Assembly: GCA_033980235.1 (NCBI GenBank)
Contig: CM067067.1
Coordinates: forward strand, 16,178,401 to 16,242,400
Direction of reading: 5' to 3'
From: Diadema setosum
Taxonomy: Eukaryota > Echinodermata > Echinoidea > Diadematoida > Diadematidae
Length of the DNA stretch: 64,000 nucleotides
Shown here: one piece after another, positions 1-11,800 of the stretch
Numbering within the stretch: position 1 is the first letter of the stretch
Layout: each line of letters opens with the position of its first letter
Notes under the pieces: generated by a model
Told to the model about the DNA's origin: nothing
Database searches by the model: none
What the model saw: the letters and a program-made list of their open reading frames with translations, nothing else
Made by a program: the position numbers and the translations under genes

Positions 1-51
1 GATACATCCATTCTTGCTGTTTGTCAATTGATGCTGTCATTTCTTCTAAAG

Positions 52-297
52 ATTAATGACGAAGCATTGTGTGGACTGGCAGAGGAGGCTGCATCACTGA
101 AAGAACTCTACGTGGGGAGTGTTTACGGTGTGACCGACTATGGTGTCAGTCAGCTTGCGTACAAGTGTCCGTCGCTGGAACTCCTTGATGTTAGCTACTG
201 CCACCGAGTCAGCAATGCTGGCCTCCAGGCGTTCCTTCTCGAGAACGACGGGGGATGTCCATCGCTTAAGCACCTCAGGATAAAGAACTGCCACAAG
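52..297 (+). CDS. LRR exon of the FBXL/AMN1-type gene
   Basis: Acceptor TTCTTCTAAAG precedes 52 and donor GTGGGT follows 297; the 82 codons are in phase 0. The protein shows three consecutive cysteine-type LRR units of about 26 residues, with cores like LKELYVGS, LELLDVSYC and LKHLRIKNC, each followed by a V-T/S-D/N-x-G-(V/L)-x-x-(L/F) stretch. This is the signature of FBXL and AMN1 solenoids. The complementary strand also has an open frame here, but it has no domain and is a shadow. Confidence 0.8.
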
Positions 298-2281
298 GTG
301 GGTGTAGTAGGGACCCACTATCATCACATAGCACAGAGCCTCTGCTCCAGACACATGATAGCAATCATGTTGATGCCCTCTCTACAAGTTTGCCAGAAAC
401 ATTGCTTTTTATATTTTTCTTTCCAGTCACCTGTTTATCTTTCCATCAGTCCATCTAGACTGTTATATTTGTGGGAATAGGATAGTATTTAACATCTTTA
501 AAGCAAAACATAGTTTCCATATGACTGTAGAAACTGTCAATTCTTGCTGTAGAATGGAGACATGTATACGCATAAGAAATGTGTGAAATAATGCTGTGAA
601 TATAATTTCAGTTGCATAACAATGAAAATGCGAGGTTTTACCCCAAAGGGTATGCCGTAAGTATTGCAATCTTTAAAAGAGCGTACCCGATCGTGGTTGC
701 TACAATGTATGTGATTGATAACCTCGATTAAAATCAATCGGACCATAGCAGTATCCATTGCGTTAGAGTGGATCGCATGTGCAGCTTGTTAGCTGCATGC
801 AATTCAATACTAATTAGGGCACATTTCAGTCATCGTGTACTAGTAATGTTCTACCAACCCACTACTGAACTGAGAGGGTGCCTCTGGTTTAGGATGGTAA
901 GTCGGGTACACCGACTTTAATTGTTCCACACTTTTGATCTCAAAATACTCCAAAACAACTCATTATCCTGGCATATTGCAACAGCTAGACAATTTTCTTG
1001 GTAGAACCTTTTGATGTATTGCAAGCAAAATGATGGAAGATGGCTTTTCAGCATTTTGAGCATATTTGAGAATTTTGATTTTGAAATTTATGTTTCAGCT
1101 GTAACTGTTGGATCTGTAGCGATAAAGCAAAGTTGTGGTAAAGAAGCATGACTAAATTGAGAAAAAAAGCTCAAAAGATTCAAATATCAAGGCCAAATTT
1201 TGCAGTCTCACCTTCATGCAATAAAGCAGGAACATTTTTTAATTGATTTTACACATGGTCACACCAAAGCATAGGAGTTAACTCATTTTGGATTTGACAT
1301 TTCAGTGTGCTGTAGGTTGGAGGTTAAAAGTTGGTGTGTACATATTTATCTAAGTTTAATGCACTATAATTCAAAAAAACATCAAACATCAGTTTGTCTT
1401 GCTTGGTATATGGCTGTAGCATGAGATCCAGTAGATATATTTGTATGAATAAACAGGTCAGGATGAAAGGTTCAGTTCTCAGCTAAACATTTTGCTGCAT
1501 ACAAAGTAATTACAGAACTGGTACAATGCATCTAACTAATCATAGATTTGGCAAGATGTAATGAAGGCAATAATGACAAAGAGCACTCATGCTGCATGGT
1601 GTTTTGTATCTTACATTCTTCAGCCAGTGTATATTCAAAATGGATTTTAGAAAGACAATTTCTTTTTGATAAACATTGTTCAGTGCACTCTCATTATAAC
1701 AAGTTAAATGCGGGTAACAAGTTATGTAATATCAATGAAGTAAGAATTCAGGTCCCAAAATTATTATCTATAGATATAAATTATCTTTGGACAGCTATGG
1801 GTCCCTGAGACTTTGTTATAATGGGAGTCACCTGTATGTAGGCCTATCAGTCTAATACAAAGTGTATAATCTTCCATTACTGATATGTCAGTTAACAGCA
1901 TCTCTTCCATCGTTTGATTTTGATTTGATTTGATTTGATTTGATGTATTCACAAAGTGCAACATGTAGACATACATTATACACAAATCCATGTATGCACA
2001 TAGTTTGTACATGGAAAATGTCATTATGCATTTCGTGTGGGTTGTCATAAGCTATGAAAAGCTTGACTGGGATGTCCAGTAGGCAGTAGATACAAAAGGT
2101 ATGTCTCATACATAATTATGTACAGAAACATTATACAAAAAAGGAAATGTATTATGCACGTTCAATAGATTTCGTAGTTATTTCAATACTCCTTTTTGTT
2201 TTCTGTAATTAAAATCAGGTGAATTCAGTCATGATAGGAAAGCTCATCAGAGCTGGTGTCCAAGTCAACGATATGTTCTGA
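52..2281 (+). CDS. 3' end of a leucine-rich-repeat gene, FBXL/AMN1 type (three exons; 5' part outside window)
   Basis: Exons 52-297, 612-656 and 2219-2281 join in phase 0 throughout and end in TGA at 2279-2281, giving the last 122 residues of a protein that starts left of the window. The first exon carries cysteine-containing leucine-rich repeats with the spacing typical of F-box/LRR (FBXL) proteins and AMN1, which are usually substrate-recognition subunits of SCF ubiquitin ligases. No F-box is visible here, so the family name rests on the repeat type alone. The gene is convergent with the minus-strand gene that ends at 5609. The first exon is convincing. The two short downstream exons rest on splice signals and frame continuity only. 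Alternatively, the first exon could read through to the stop at 478-480. Confidence 0.6.
298..611 (+). other. Intron of the LRR gene
   Basis: This is the GT..AG interval between the LRR exon and the 45-nt exon. Apart from a short in-frame extension of the first exon up to a stop at 478-480, I see nothing in it. Confidence 0.45.
612..656 (+). CDS. 45-nt micro-exon of the LRR gene (probable)
   Basis: The exon is flanked by a clear acceptor (AATATAATTTCAG) and a consensus donor (GTAAGTAT). It is exactly 15 codons in the same phase as its neighbours and reads LHNNENARFYPKGYA. No domain can be assigned to so short a piece; it would form the C-terminal extension after the last LRR. Confidence 0.5.
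657..2218 (+). other. Intron of the LRR gene
   Basis: AT-rich DNA with no convincing exon. It contains a (GATTT)n pentamer run at 1912-1944 and a weak alternative acceptor near 1098. Confidence 0.4.
1912..1944. repeat. (GATTT)n pentanucleotide microsatellite
   Basis: About six copies of GATTT. The same pentamer occurs in the other orientation (CAAAT/AAATC) at 58592-58625 and 61012-61047. Confidence 0.9.
2219..2281 (+). CDS. Terminal coding exon of the LRR gene (probable)
   Basis: A pyrimidine-rich tract (CTCCTTTTTGTTTTCTG) and AATCAG precede 2219. Twenty sense codons in phase 0 end in TGA at 2279-2281; the peptide begins VNSVMIGKLIRAG and ends NDMF. An alternative is the acceptor TTTATGTTTCAG near 1098, which would add only one Leu codon before TAA. 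The choice is inferred. Confidence 0.45.
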   Translation: MNSVMIGKLIRAGVQVNDMF

Positions 2282-3091
2282 TGCAATAGTCTGGCTGCAC
2301 TCAGGGAGTAAATCAGCAACATTTGGACAAGAGAAAGGCTAGGTCGTGTGGTGCTACACACCTGTGTGCAGGATAGACTACCATGACAACCATCGAGAAG
2401 GGACATAGTGGAACACTCTGGAGCAGTCTATATATGAGGGGAAGTGTGAAAATGAGATGAGGCTATCAAATGCAGAGGATGGCGCCATTCATTATAAAGA
2501 CACTCGCAGCTCACCTTCCCGGCTTGATTTCCAAAGGGACCCATAGCTGTCGCATGTTGTGTATGTGAGTAAGCCTTTTCCTCTTCTCAGAGAAGCCATA
2601 CTGTCTGTCCTTGGAACAGACATTCGATACAACATAACTTCGGTTGTAAGTGTTGGAGAGGCACAACTAATGCTCATGTTTGCAATCTCACTTCACATCA
2701 GTGAAACAGTGGAATCAATGCACAGTGATGTGTTATACCAGCTTCAAGTATATGAATAAGTATATTGCCTGGTACTGAGTGGTAGCTCTTCTTAAACAGT
2801 ACTTAGTGAATCATGTCAATGAAATACAGAGGTCCTGATGGGACAATTTTTTTTTAAAATCATTATTTTTCATTTTTTTTACAGACCGTAACACTGTAAC
2901 AAAGCAAGTGCAGACTTGTAAGTGGTTATATTTGTAACCTACATTTCTGACTACACACACCCATTGCTAGTATGTGGATCTTACAGAATCGTTATGTGAC
3001 ACAGCTGGACTGTATCCATCGATACTGTTTGGAAACTCTTGTTCCTGATAGAAATTAATCATCAGTTTGAACTGTAGATATCTAAACTAGT

Positions 3092-3097
3092 AATAAA
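3092..3097 (+). terminator. Possible poly(A) signal of the LRR gene
   Basis: First AATAAA downstream of the TGA at 2281, about 810 nt into the proposed 3' UTR. Such hexamers are frequent by chance in AT-rich DNA. Confidence 0.25.
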
Positions 3098-3452
3098 CAA
3101 ACCTAAAGAGAGTGCACCACTGGATTCATATGCATTTTATTACCCCTCAGTGTGTCTTGATTCATGATCTGAGAAAGGAAGTGCCTAACCAAACATTGTG
3201 ATGATTAATACAGCTGTATGTAATTATTGACATTTTTTTTTTTTTTTTTTTTTGGTGGGGAAGGGGGTCTGTATTATGATGTATCAGTATGAATGCTACA
3301 CCTGTGAAAGGTGTGATCTTTCTTGAAGTTTATATTCATAATTCTCTTTATAATTGGGTTTACCATTTTTGCTCCTGCTGTATGTGAAAATGGTCACCAT
3401 TTGTCTTCAGCAGGTCCTTTGTAAAAGGTATGTGCAAATGAATGCGGTCTTA

Positions 3453-3570
3453 CTGTGGCGGATCCAGGCTGGGGCGCACCGCACCAGGTGCACACCCCCT
3501 GTTTATTTTTTTGCTAAAACAAAAGAAATAAGGTGCCCCCACTTTACGGAATTCCTGGATCCACCCCTGT
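3453..3570. mobile_element. Small inverted-repeat (MITE-like) remnant with GGATCCAGG ends
   Basis: CTGTGGCGGATCCAGG at the left is mirrored by CCTGGATCCACCCCTG at the right, with GGGCGCACC/GGTGCCCCC inside. Ends containing GGCGGATCCAGG are common on non-autonomous DNA transposons of several animal groups. There is no transposase. A half-like fragment (CAGTGGCGG followed by poly-C) occurs near 18050. Confidence 0.55.
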
Positions 3571-4595
3571 TGACCTACATGTATCTTGGGTGTGCAATTG
3601 TGTGTAATATTGTGTTTTATGCTTGATATTTTTAGAATGCCTCCCCAGGTTAAGTGATGTTCAGAAATCTGCAGTGATACAGCTAGAAATCATTAATTTG
3701 ATTGATATCACTTTCTGTAATTCTTCCTTGTGTCACATTTTGATACAGCAGTTATCTACTAAAGCATATCATGGAGATTTCTTTTGAAGTGAGTACATTG
3801 TCACAGGGAGATAACTTTATAAGTGAGATGCATGGTAGAAATGACAAAGTAGGTTGATGGGACGCTGGCATAACATTTGTATTGTAAAAATATGACTATA
3901 TATTTTATTAAAATCTTTTAGATCACCATCATAATGAGCATTCATCATTGCAACTGTCACATTTTGAACGACTGACAAACTTTACCTCTGTTTCACAGTT
4001 TAGGCTGTGATGGACCATCTAATACAGTATGAAGTAATTCACAAGATGCTACAATTTTGTATTTCCATGCACTTGCCATACATAGTTTTCCTTTTTATCA
4101 CTAATCTAATAACTGTATTCAATCCTTATCTCATACTGTAGGATCACACTGTACATGAAATGATAGTCACACAAAATACACACATACGTGATAAGGCCTT
4201 ATACCACACAAGGAGTACAGTATAATCGCAGTGCAGTCATAGTTATAGAGAGGCGCGATTTCCTTTGTCGAAAAAGGCGCTCGTACACTGCTGGAATTTG
4301 CAAAGTTACAATAGATTCAACATGTACAAAAATGTTAAAGAATATACACACTGACATTACTTAGTGAAATTGTACACTTAACCAGCCTTACACTAATAGG
4401 CAACAAAGCTATACCTACAATATCCTGTAAGATATTTCTATTGCACTCACAATTTTGCTTTTTAGCTTTAATAAAGTTCATGTATTGTGATGTTGGTTAG
4501 GAAACTCTTCCAAGAAAAGTTGAGAAGTGTTCTGTTACTCTTCTGCACATCAATGTGTAAAGATCTCTAAGGACCAACCTTGTGGTAGCCAAATC

Positions 4596-4597
<2 letters not shown>

Positions 4598-4627
<30 letters not shown>
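4598..4627. repeat. (TA)n microsatellite
   Basis: Uninterrupted TA dinucleotides over about 30 bases. Confidence 0.95.
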
Positions 4628-4630
<3 letters not shown>

Positions 4631-4960
4631 AATAGATTAATTATATACAATATATGTGTAACGAAGTACATGCTTTTTACCTGTTCCTTGAAGTTTTATT
4701 TATGCTCACAACTACATAGTATTAATCATCGATTTAAACAAATTTCAGACGGTCTTTTTTCATCCTCAGCTACATCATAGCTTTAAAAATGGAAACTTAA
4801 ATAAGCATACAAATAATACATTTTATTGCAAATGTTAGCAGAAAGCATTATCAAAATAGGCACATCAACTGTAAATGAAAACTTCATCACGAATATTGAA
4901 TCTCTGTTATTTTGTAAATCATTTCTGTAGAACTTGGTGTATTGTTACATACTGTACTTT

Positions 4961-4966
4961 TTTATT
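4961..4966 (-). terminator. Possible poly(A) signal of gene A
   Basis: TTTATT on the plus strand (AATAAA on the minus strand) is the first such hexamer found downstream of gene A's stop codon, giving a 3' UTR of about 640 nt. There is no transcript evidence. Confidence 0.25.
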
Positions 4967-5608
4967 TATCTTATGAAGTGATATATCAAAATCATATCAT
5001 TTCAGTGGAATTGCATTGATTTAGTTTTATCTGTCAGTTTAGAGCTGAAATATATTGACTATTAAATTCAGCAACGTACCAACCAGTTATCATGCAATTG
5101 ATTCGAATCCATGAACAATATTTCCAAGCAATACACATTGTGCACTATTTCCCCCCGTACTGTTAAACTAACATATTGTAACATAAACTAACGTATTGAA
5201 ATCTCTCACTTTTACATACCGTGTTTACTTACAAGATTAGCACAGTGCATTTTCTGTTGAATTGAGCAGAGGTACACAATAGATGAGGGGTATAGGTTAT
5301 CCAAAAAGAATGTATTGAGAAAAAAAAAAACCCAAACAAACAAACTTCAGATCTTCTTCACACTACCCCATGAGACAGAATAATTTTTTTTTTGGTTCTC
5401 TTCTCTGTTAACTCTACTCTCAGGATAAATTGTGCTAAATTAAACAAGTATGTCTTGTACAAACTGATCGCGTCATGCCAATAATCAACGCATGGAAAGT
5501 TAGTTTTCATTTTGACGGGAAGGTGCATTATATTCTGATGATCACTTGATACAGTAACATAAAAAACACTTATCATCATTTAAATGCAATAAGATTAGCT
5601 GAACCCGC

Positions 5609-5702
5609 CTATGTAGATTGCTTTTCTGCTTGTGCTTGTTGAATCTTCAGCAGTCTCTTCCATTTTGTTATCTTGTCTTCACCGTCACAAGACGGATATT
5701 TC
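5609..5702 (-). CDS. Gene A exon 12: cytoplasmic tail and stop
   Basis: Acceptor TTTTTTTCAG; the first G completes an AAG codon. The tail begins [17 protein letters not shown] and ends QAEKQST, with TAG at 5611-5609. It is short (31 residues) and has seven lysines that could serve ubiquitin-dependent endocytosis as in other DSL ligands. There is no obvious PDZ-binding C-terminus and no Asn-x-x-Asn Neuralized motif. Confidence 0.85.
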
Positions 5703-8700
5703 CTGAAAAAAAAAATATACATATATATCAGAGAAACCTCAACAAACATAATTATTTTAAAAGGAAAATTACAGAAAAATATACCTAATTTTCCAGAATA
5801 CTTTAGTTCCTATTCCTTTATCTTCAAAGGGTATCGTTGCATAATAATATCGAAGAATGATTAAAGGCTCAAAGGGTCGTCTCCTGTATGTGCGCCGTTG
5901 CTATTTACACAATGACATTTTTATGACCGAAAATTCTAAACCTGCCTCATATTTTACTGTTATATGATAGTACCAATACAGTAGCAGGTTTGGACAATAA
6001 TATGGTATGAGTATATTTGCCTGCAACTAATCGTTAAGAAATTTCAGATGCCCCATGATTTAAATGCAAATTCATTTCTGAAGTTCGTGAGAAACGAAAC
6101 ATAGACGGCAAAAAAAATATCTTGGCAATGCATTAATCGTTGTAGTGCAACACCAGGAACCACTTTACAATTGCACCAAAACCTAAGTCCCAAGATCTTA
6201 GAGATACCAAAACGGTTTTGATTTCTAGGAAACAGAAACTAAGGATTTCTTGCATTTAATTGAATAGCACTTAGTCTCCTTACTTGTCAAGGAACCAAAT
6301 ACCAAAGACTGCCGCAGATATGAGGAGCACGAATAGTAGGAAGATGACGAACCAATTTCTCTCCGACCAAGTCTGCAATGTCGAACGAACATTTTGTTAA
6401 AACAGGAGTTATTGCTTGGGGGAAAAAATCAAACAAACGTACAAACAAAGAAACCAACAGAACCTCCCCTTCACCAACCAGAATGATAGCCATACTCGGT
6501 CAGATTATGACTGTGAGAAGTATCCATACAATCCTCCTGCAGTGGTCGGTCTAGAGTTGTGGTTTGGGAGAAATATTATATCATCATGTCTTAATTCGCC
6601 ATTATTAATGTCAGCGTTAGAATTTATCAAATTCCTATATCCGAACTACTGATATATTGTTCCGAGCAACTCAATTTTTATTGAGAATATCATGAGAAGA
6701 TGGAATGGGAATCTTTCCTGAAGAATTCGATCTGAGTTGTTAAGAAACTCATAAAGCAGACAACTCCAAGAGGTCAATAACAGTGATTAATATGTTAAAC
6801 ACAGTTATCTTATTATCTAGGTTGTTCCCTTCATGTTGTGAGTGTCAAAGCGCTTTACAACGTATTATGAATCTTGTCGCTGAAATGAGAGTGTTCGAGT
6901 ATGCTGCCATTGCCAGACACACACACCATGTTAGCACTTCCCACATTAATGTTTAGCTTCTTAAAGGACAAGTTCAACTTTAAGGATTGAGAGAATGCAG
7001 CAATATTAGTAGAACACATCAGTGAAAGTTTGAGGAAAATTGGACAATCGATGCAAAAGTTCTGAATTTTTAAAATTTTTGTGTTGGAACCGCTGGATGA
7101 GGAGACTACTAAGGCTTGTGATGTCATATGAGTACAACAGTATAAAGAAAATGTATAGAAAATTCAACATATTTTCATTTTTTTCGCATATTAAAAGGGC
7201 ACCTGACTTTCCTCTTACCTAAAGGAAATGGGAATAATATTACCCATAACATATGTCAGTAACGAGTCACGGGAATGTGTATTTTCTTCAAAAGATGAAA
7301 TTTTGTGAAATTCTCATTATTTAGTGGTCGTATGCGGCAGGTGGCCGCTAAGATAGGTTTGACTGTATTTCCTCGACGTTTAGTGCAAGGACTATCATGA
7401 TATATATTTTTATATATATATATATTATTAGGACCCAGCATTATGGTTTATAAGCGGAGTGACAGGAATAGGGCGAGGGAGGGGGTGTAACATGTAACAA
7501 GAATCCCATTCTTTCTGGCAAAGCTTTAAAGGCAGGCAAGATGACCTTTTATTACCTTGTCTCTCTTTGTCAGTTCGACCACCACAGGGGTATCGACGTA
7601 CACCTTGTAAGGGCTGAGTATGGCATTCTTTTCCGTCTCCGACATCGAAGCCAGCGCCTCTTTGACCGCTTCCTCTTTCAACGTCGAGTTTAGGATGCTC
7701 GTGTTGAATGCAATTATTGTGAATGGGAGGCTGCGTATCAGAATATTATAAGCATATCATAATCACACACAGACACAGATTTCATGTACTCTGAAACTCA
7801 TCTAAAAGGGTAAAAGTGGAATGGGTTCAAAGGCATGTTACGTTCATATCACCAAGCTTCATAAAGCGGGGCTATCGCGTATCAATGATTGTGATTTTCT
7901 TGAGAAACTTGGCAATAATTAGACCACCTGCCTGTGAACATTGAGTGCATACACTGGGTGCATATTTTCGTGATTCAGAATTTAGGAATGCGTGCCATAT
8001 GAATACTAAAAACCATAAATGACAGGATAAGTGGAAGAACTTGATTTGTGTTCAACATGACAAATGTGATCAGCAGCTATGTTATCTATGAATGCCGTTT
8101 CATCGTTGGCGCTGTACCGATGAAATCCTGTGGGGCCCATGAAAAAGTCTACGGGGAAACTAGCATCTCGTTAAGAATGATGATGAGTAAAGGTTGGTGC
8201 AAGCTGTTTGACATTTTTTTGGAACGTGAATATGAACACTGATATGTTTGTAATGAAAGCAAAAGGAAGAAAGTCAATCTATACCCTGTTATGGTTGAAG
8301 ACTCGTTGGCTGAGTAGATTATGTCGATTTCGATAAGGGAACTAGAATCCTTCCCTGTCGCTATGAAGATTAGTTCAGCCAGACGTTTCTGCAGGCCGGG
8401 AAGACTTGGATCAATGTGATTTTCCAGAGAAATCTCCGATACACTGTTTACTGTAGGTGGAGAAAAGGCAAAGAAAGGGAAGTAAGTGAGGGCTTTTGAA
8501 GTAACGAGCCATTATCAGTCATCAATGGGCTATGCAGGACACACCAAAAGCGGAGCTGTTTGTTATGTGATAGAATAAAACGCCTAACACGATTTGGAAA
8601 CGTAAATTCCATCTATATTGAATATGTGCAAGTGCATGTTTTGATGAATACGGATGAATTATCCGCCACAAACGGCTTTATATAAGTATGCTAGCATTGA

Positions 8701-8817
8701 TTAACGATTCCAAAGCGTCACAGACTGTGAGAACAAAAATTGTCAAGACTCCTCTGGTTTTTGCCGTTGTGTTTTGCGTTCAACTTCATTTAAATTCATA
8801 AGAATTGCTCTTTCTCG

Positions 8818-8854
<37 letters not shown>

Positions 8855-11800
8855 TTTGTTTTTTTTTTTGGGGGGGGGGTTGAGATTAAATTCTCTGTCT
8901 ATGGGAGAGGTGTAAACAGACTTGCATACAAACTCTGTTGCAACCAACGTTTTTCAGACGATGCTATGATAAGTACACTGAACTGAGGACTTTGAAAATG
9001 AGGTACGAGTATTTTCTCACCGAGAGGTATTTCGCAGAGTTCTCCGATGAATCCGGAAGGACAGATACATCTAATAGGTGAGAAAAAAAAAGCACGAAAC
9101 GACACGATCTAGCATAATTATTAGAAGGACGCATATCTTTCAGCTACTAAACCATAATATTCCTCATCCCTGCATTACTCCTTACATATCCAGAGGTACA
9201 CGGTTTTCCTCATTATTTCTGCCATACCATACTATACCATACCATACCATTATACAGCTGTACCATACCAAATCGTAACTCACAGATTTATCTGTACTAC
9301 ATTTTCATTCATTCAGATCAAACTTAAGCATCTGGGAACATTTTTGAACCAAGAGAAGATATCATAATCAGTTAGCATTGCCACGACATCAGATGGTGAA
9401 AGGTACTTCACTGACGAAACTTATAAAGCCAGAAAATTTGCAACCTATTGCTTGTAAAGTTTGTAACGCTATTGGAAGTGAACCAATTTAGCGTTTGTTG
9501 AAACCCCGTTTGGTTCGACATGATCTTCGTCCCAAAGATGGAAGTCAAAATTCTGCCCTCACCTTTCAGTTGATTTTGTTTTCAAGCTATACAGAGTCTA
9601 TTTCATCATCACATAATGCTGTTAAATGTAAAAGTTGAGAGGGAGGCGCCGAGCGTGATGGCAATGAGGAGTTGGTCATGTGCTTCTTTGCTTTAAAGAG
9701 CATGGGCTGGACATTGTCTTGCATTGTTACTTTCGACTATGCCATCGTCTATTACTTTGGAAAAGAAAACTGGAGGATAACCTGATATCTTCTATTGACT
9801 TATACTGCATAGTGTTTGATCTCAAATTGTTTGGAAAAATATGTATTCAGTCTTGCCAGAAAACCCTTTTCTATGAACGAATTTACTAGTTCTGAATTCT
9901 GGAAATGAACCTACGGCATGAACTCTTGAAGCGGAGACTTTCGAATTTTTGAAAAAAAAAATAGTTCTCACTTCTTTCCGCTTTGCTTCCTTTCACACGT
10001 TGCTCCGTTCTGGCATGGTATCGCTGTGCATGGGTCCTCGGTTGTGGTAGGTGGTGGAAGTGTTGTCGGAGCGATGTCCGTGCATTCGAAGGTTCCGAAT
10101 ACGTTCTTGCAGTATGGAGCGCTCACAGGACAAGGTTCGTACATGATGCTGCATTCATCGATGTCTTCGTCACAGAACATCCCTGTGAACCCCTCCGCGC
10201 AGATGCAGGAATACCCGTTTACCGCATCCCTGCAATCGGCGCCATTCTTGCACTTGTTCTGGATGCATTCATCCACGTTCTCTTCACAATGTTTTCCTCT
10301 GAACCCAGCGCGGCAGTAACAGAAGAAATTATCAATGCCGTCGATGCAACGGCCATTGTTCAGACACGTCTGTTGACTACACTCGTTCACATTGATTTCG
10401 CAGTGGGGACCGTCGTATCCAGCCTTACACTGGCACCGGTAGCCGTTAAGGCGGTTTATGCATTCCCCATCGTTCAGACACGGGTTACTAATGCACTCAT
10501 TGACCTCTGTCTCGCAGTGTCTTCCTCGGTACCCGTCAACGCAGTCACATCGGAAGGCGTTGATCATATCAACGCATGTGGACAACCCGATGCAAGGGTT
10601 GGAAGCACACTCATTGATGTTCGTCTCGCAGTGGGTACCTTCGAAACCCAACAGACAAACGCAACTATATTCATTGATGCCGTCAACGCAGCTTGCCCGG
10701 TTGAGGCACGGGTTGCTGGCACATTCGTCTACGTTGACATCGCAGAATCTTCCTTCAAACCCTGGCGCGCAAACACATCGGAATTCGTCGATTCCGTCAA
10801 TGCAAGTGGCACCATTCTTGCAGGCCCCTGCGGAACATTCATTGATATTGATTTCGCAGTTTTTGCCCCCGTATCCGGCTGGGCACAAGCAGGTGTAGCT
10901 ATGAACCCCATCCCGACAAACACCCCCGTTTGTGCAAGGGCGAGATCTGCATTCATTTATGTTGATCTCACACTGGCTACCAGTGAATCCTTGGATACAG
11001 AAACAGGTATATCGGTTGATACCATCCAGACACATCCCGTTCACACAAGGGTTGCTGGCACATTCGTCGTTGTTAATTTGACAGCGATGACCCCGAAATC
11101 CTGGCCGACATCGGCAGAAGAATCCATTAACAGCATCAATACACCTTCCTCCATTCATGCAGGGTTCTGTCGAACACTCGTTTGCATTGACTTCACAGTG
11201 CTGACCTGTAAATCCAGCCCTACACTTGCAGAAATACCCATTAATCTGGTCAATACACGTACCTCGGTTCTGACAGGGACTGCTCGCACACTCGTCCCGG
11301 TTGGTTTCACAATGGACTCCGTCGAATCCCACCAAGCACTGGCAAGAATAACCATTCACCAAATTTTGGCAACGTGCGCCATTCTTGCATGGGTCACTGC
11401 GACATTCGTCGAACTCGCTTTCACAGTTTCGACCGAAGAAACCAGGTCTGCACTGACAGACATAGCCATTGACACCATCGACGCATTCGCCTCCATTCTG
11501 ACATGGTCCACTCATGCATTCGTTTGTGTTTACTAGACATGTTGTACCTGTAAAACCAGCCACGCATTCACAGTGGAAGCCATCTACAGTATCGATACAC
11601 GTGCCGTTGTTGAAACATGGCAAACTCTCGCATTCGTCAATATTGATTTCGCATCTGAATCCTCCGAAGCCCAAGGGGCATCTACACTTATAACCGTCAA
11701 CTTCGTCTAGACACTCTCCACCGTTGCCACAGGGGTTGCTGGAACACTCATTTACCTCGATTTGACAGTCCTTACCAATGTATCCACTAATGCATTGACA

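Larger units (their letters stand above)
2282..5608. other. Convergent intergenic region
   Basis: This lies between the ends of the plus-strand LRR gene and minus-strand gene A, and should hold both 3' UTRs. It contains possible poly(A) signals (3092-3097 plus; 4961-4966 minus), a small inverted-repeat element (3453-3570), a poly-T/G run at 3232-3268 and a (TA)n run at 4598-4627. The open frames are short and have no recognisable domain. Confidence 0.6.

Noticed and set aside
9983..11536. 517-codon plus-strand open frame
   Set aside because: It is antisense to the EGF exon of gene A. The long frame arises because the repeated Cys/Asn/Gly codons read on the other strand lack stops; it has no domain of its own.
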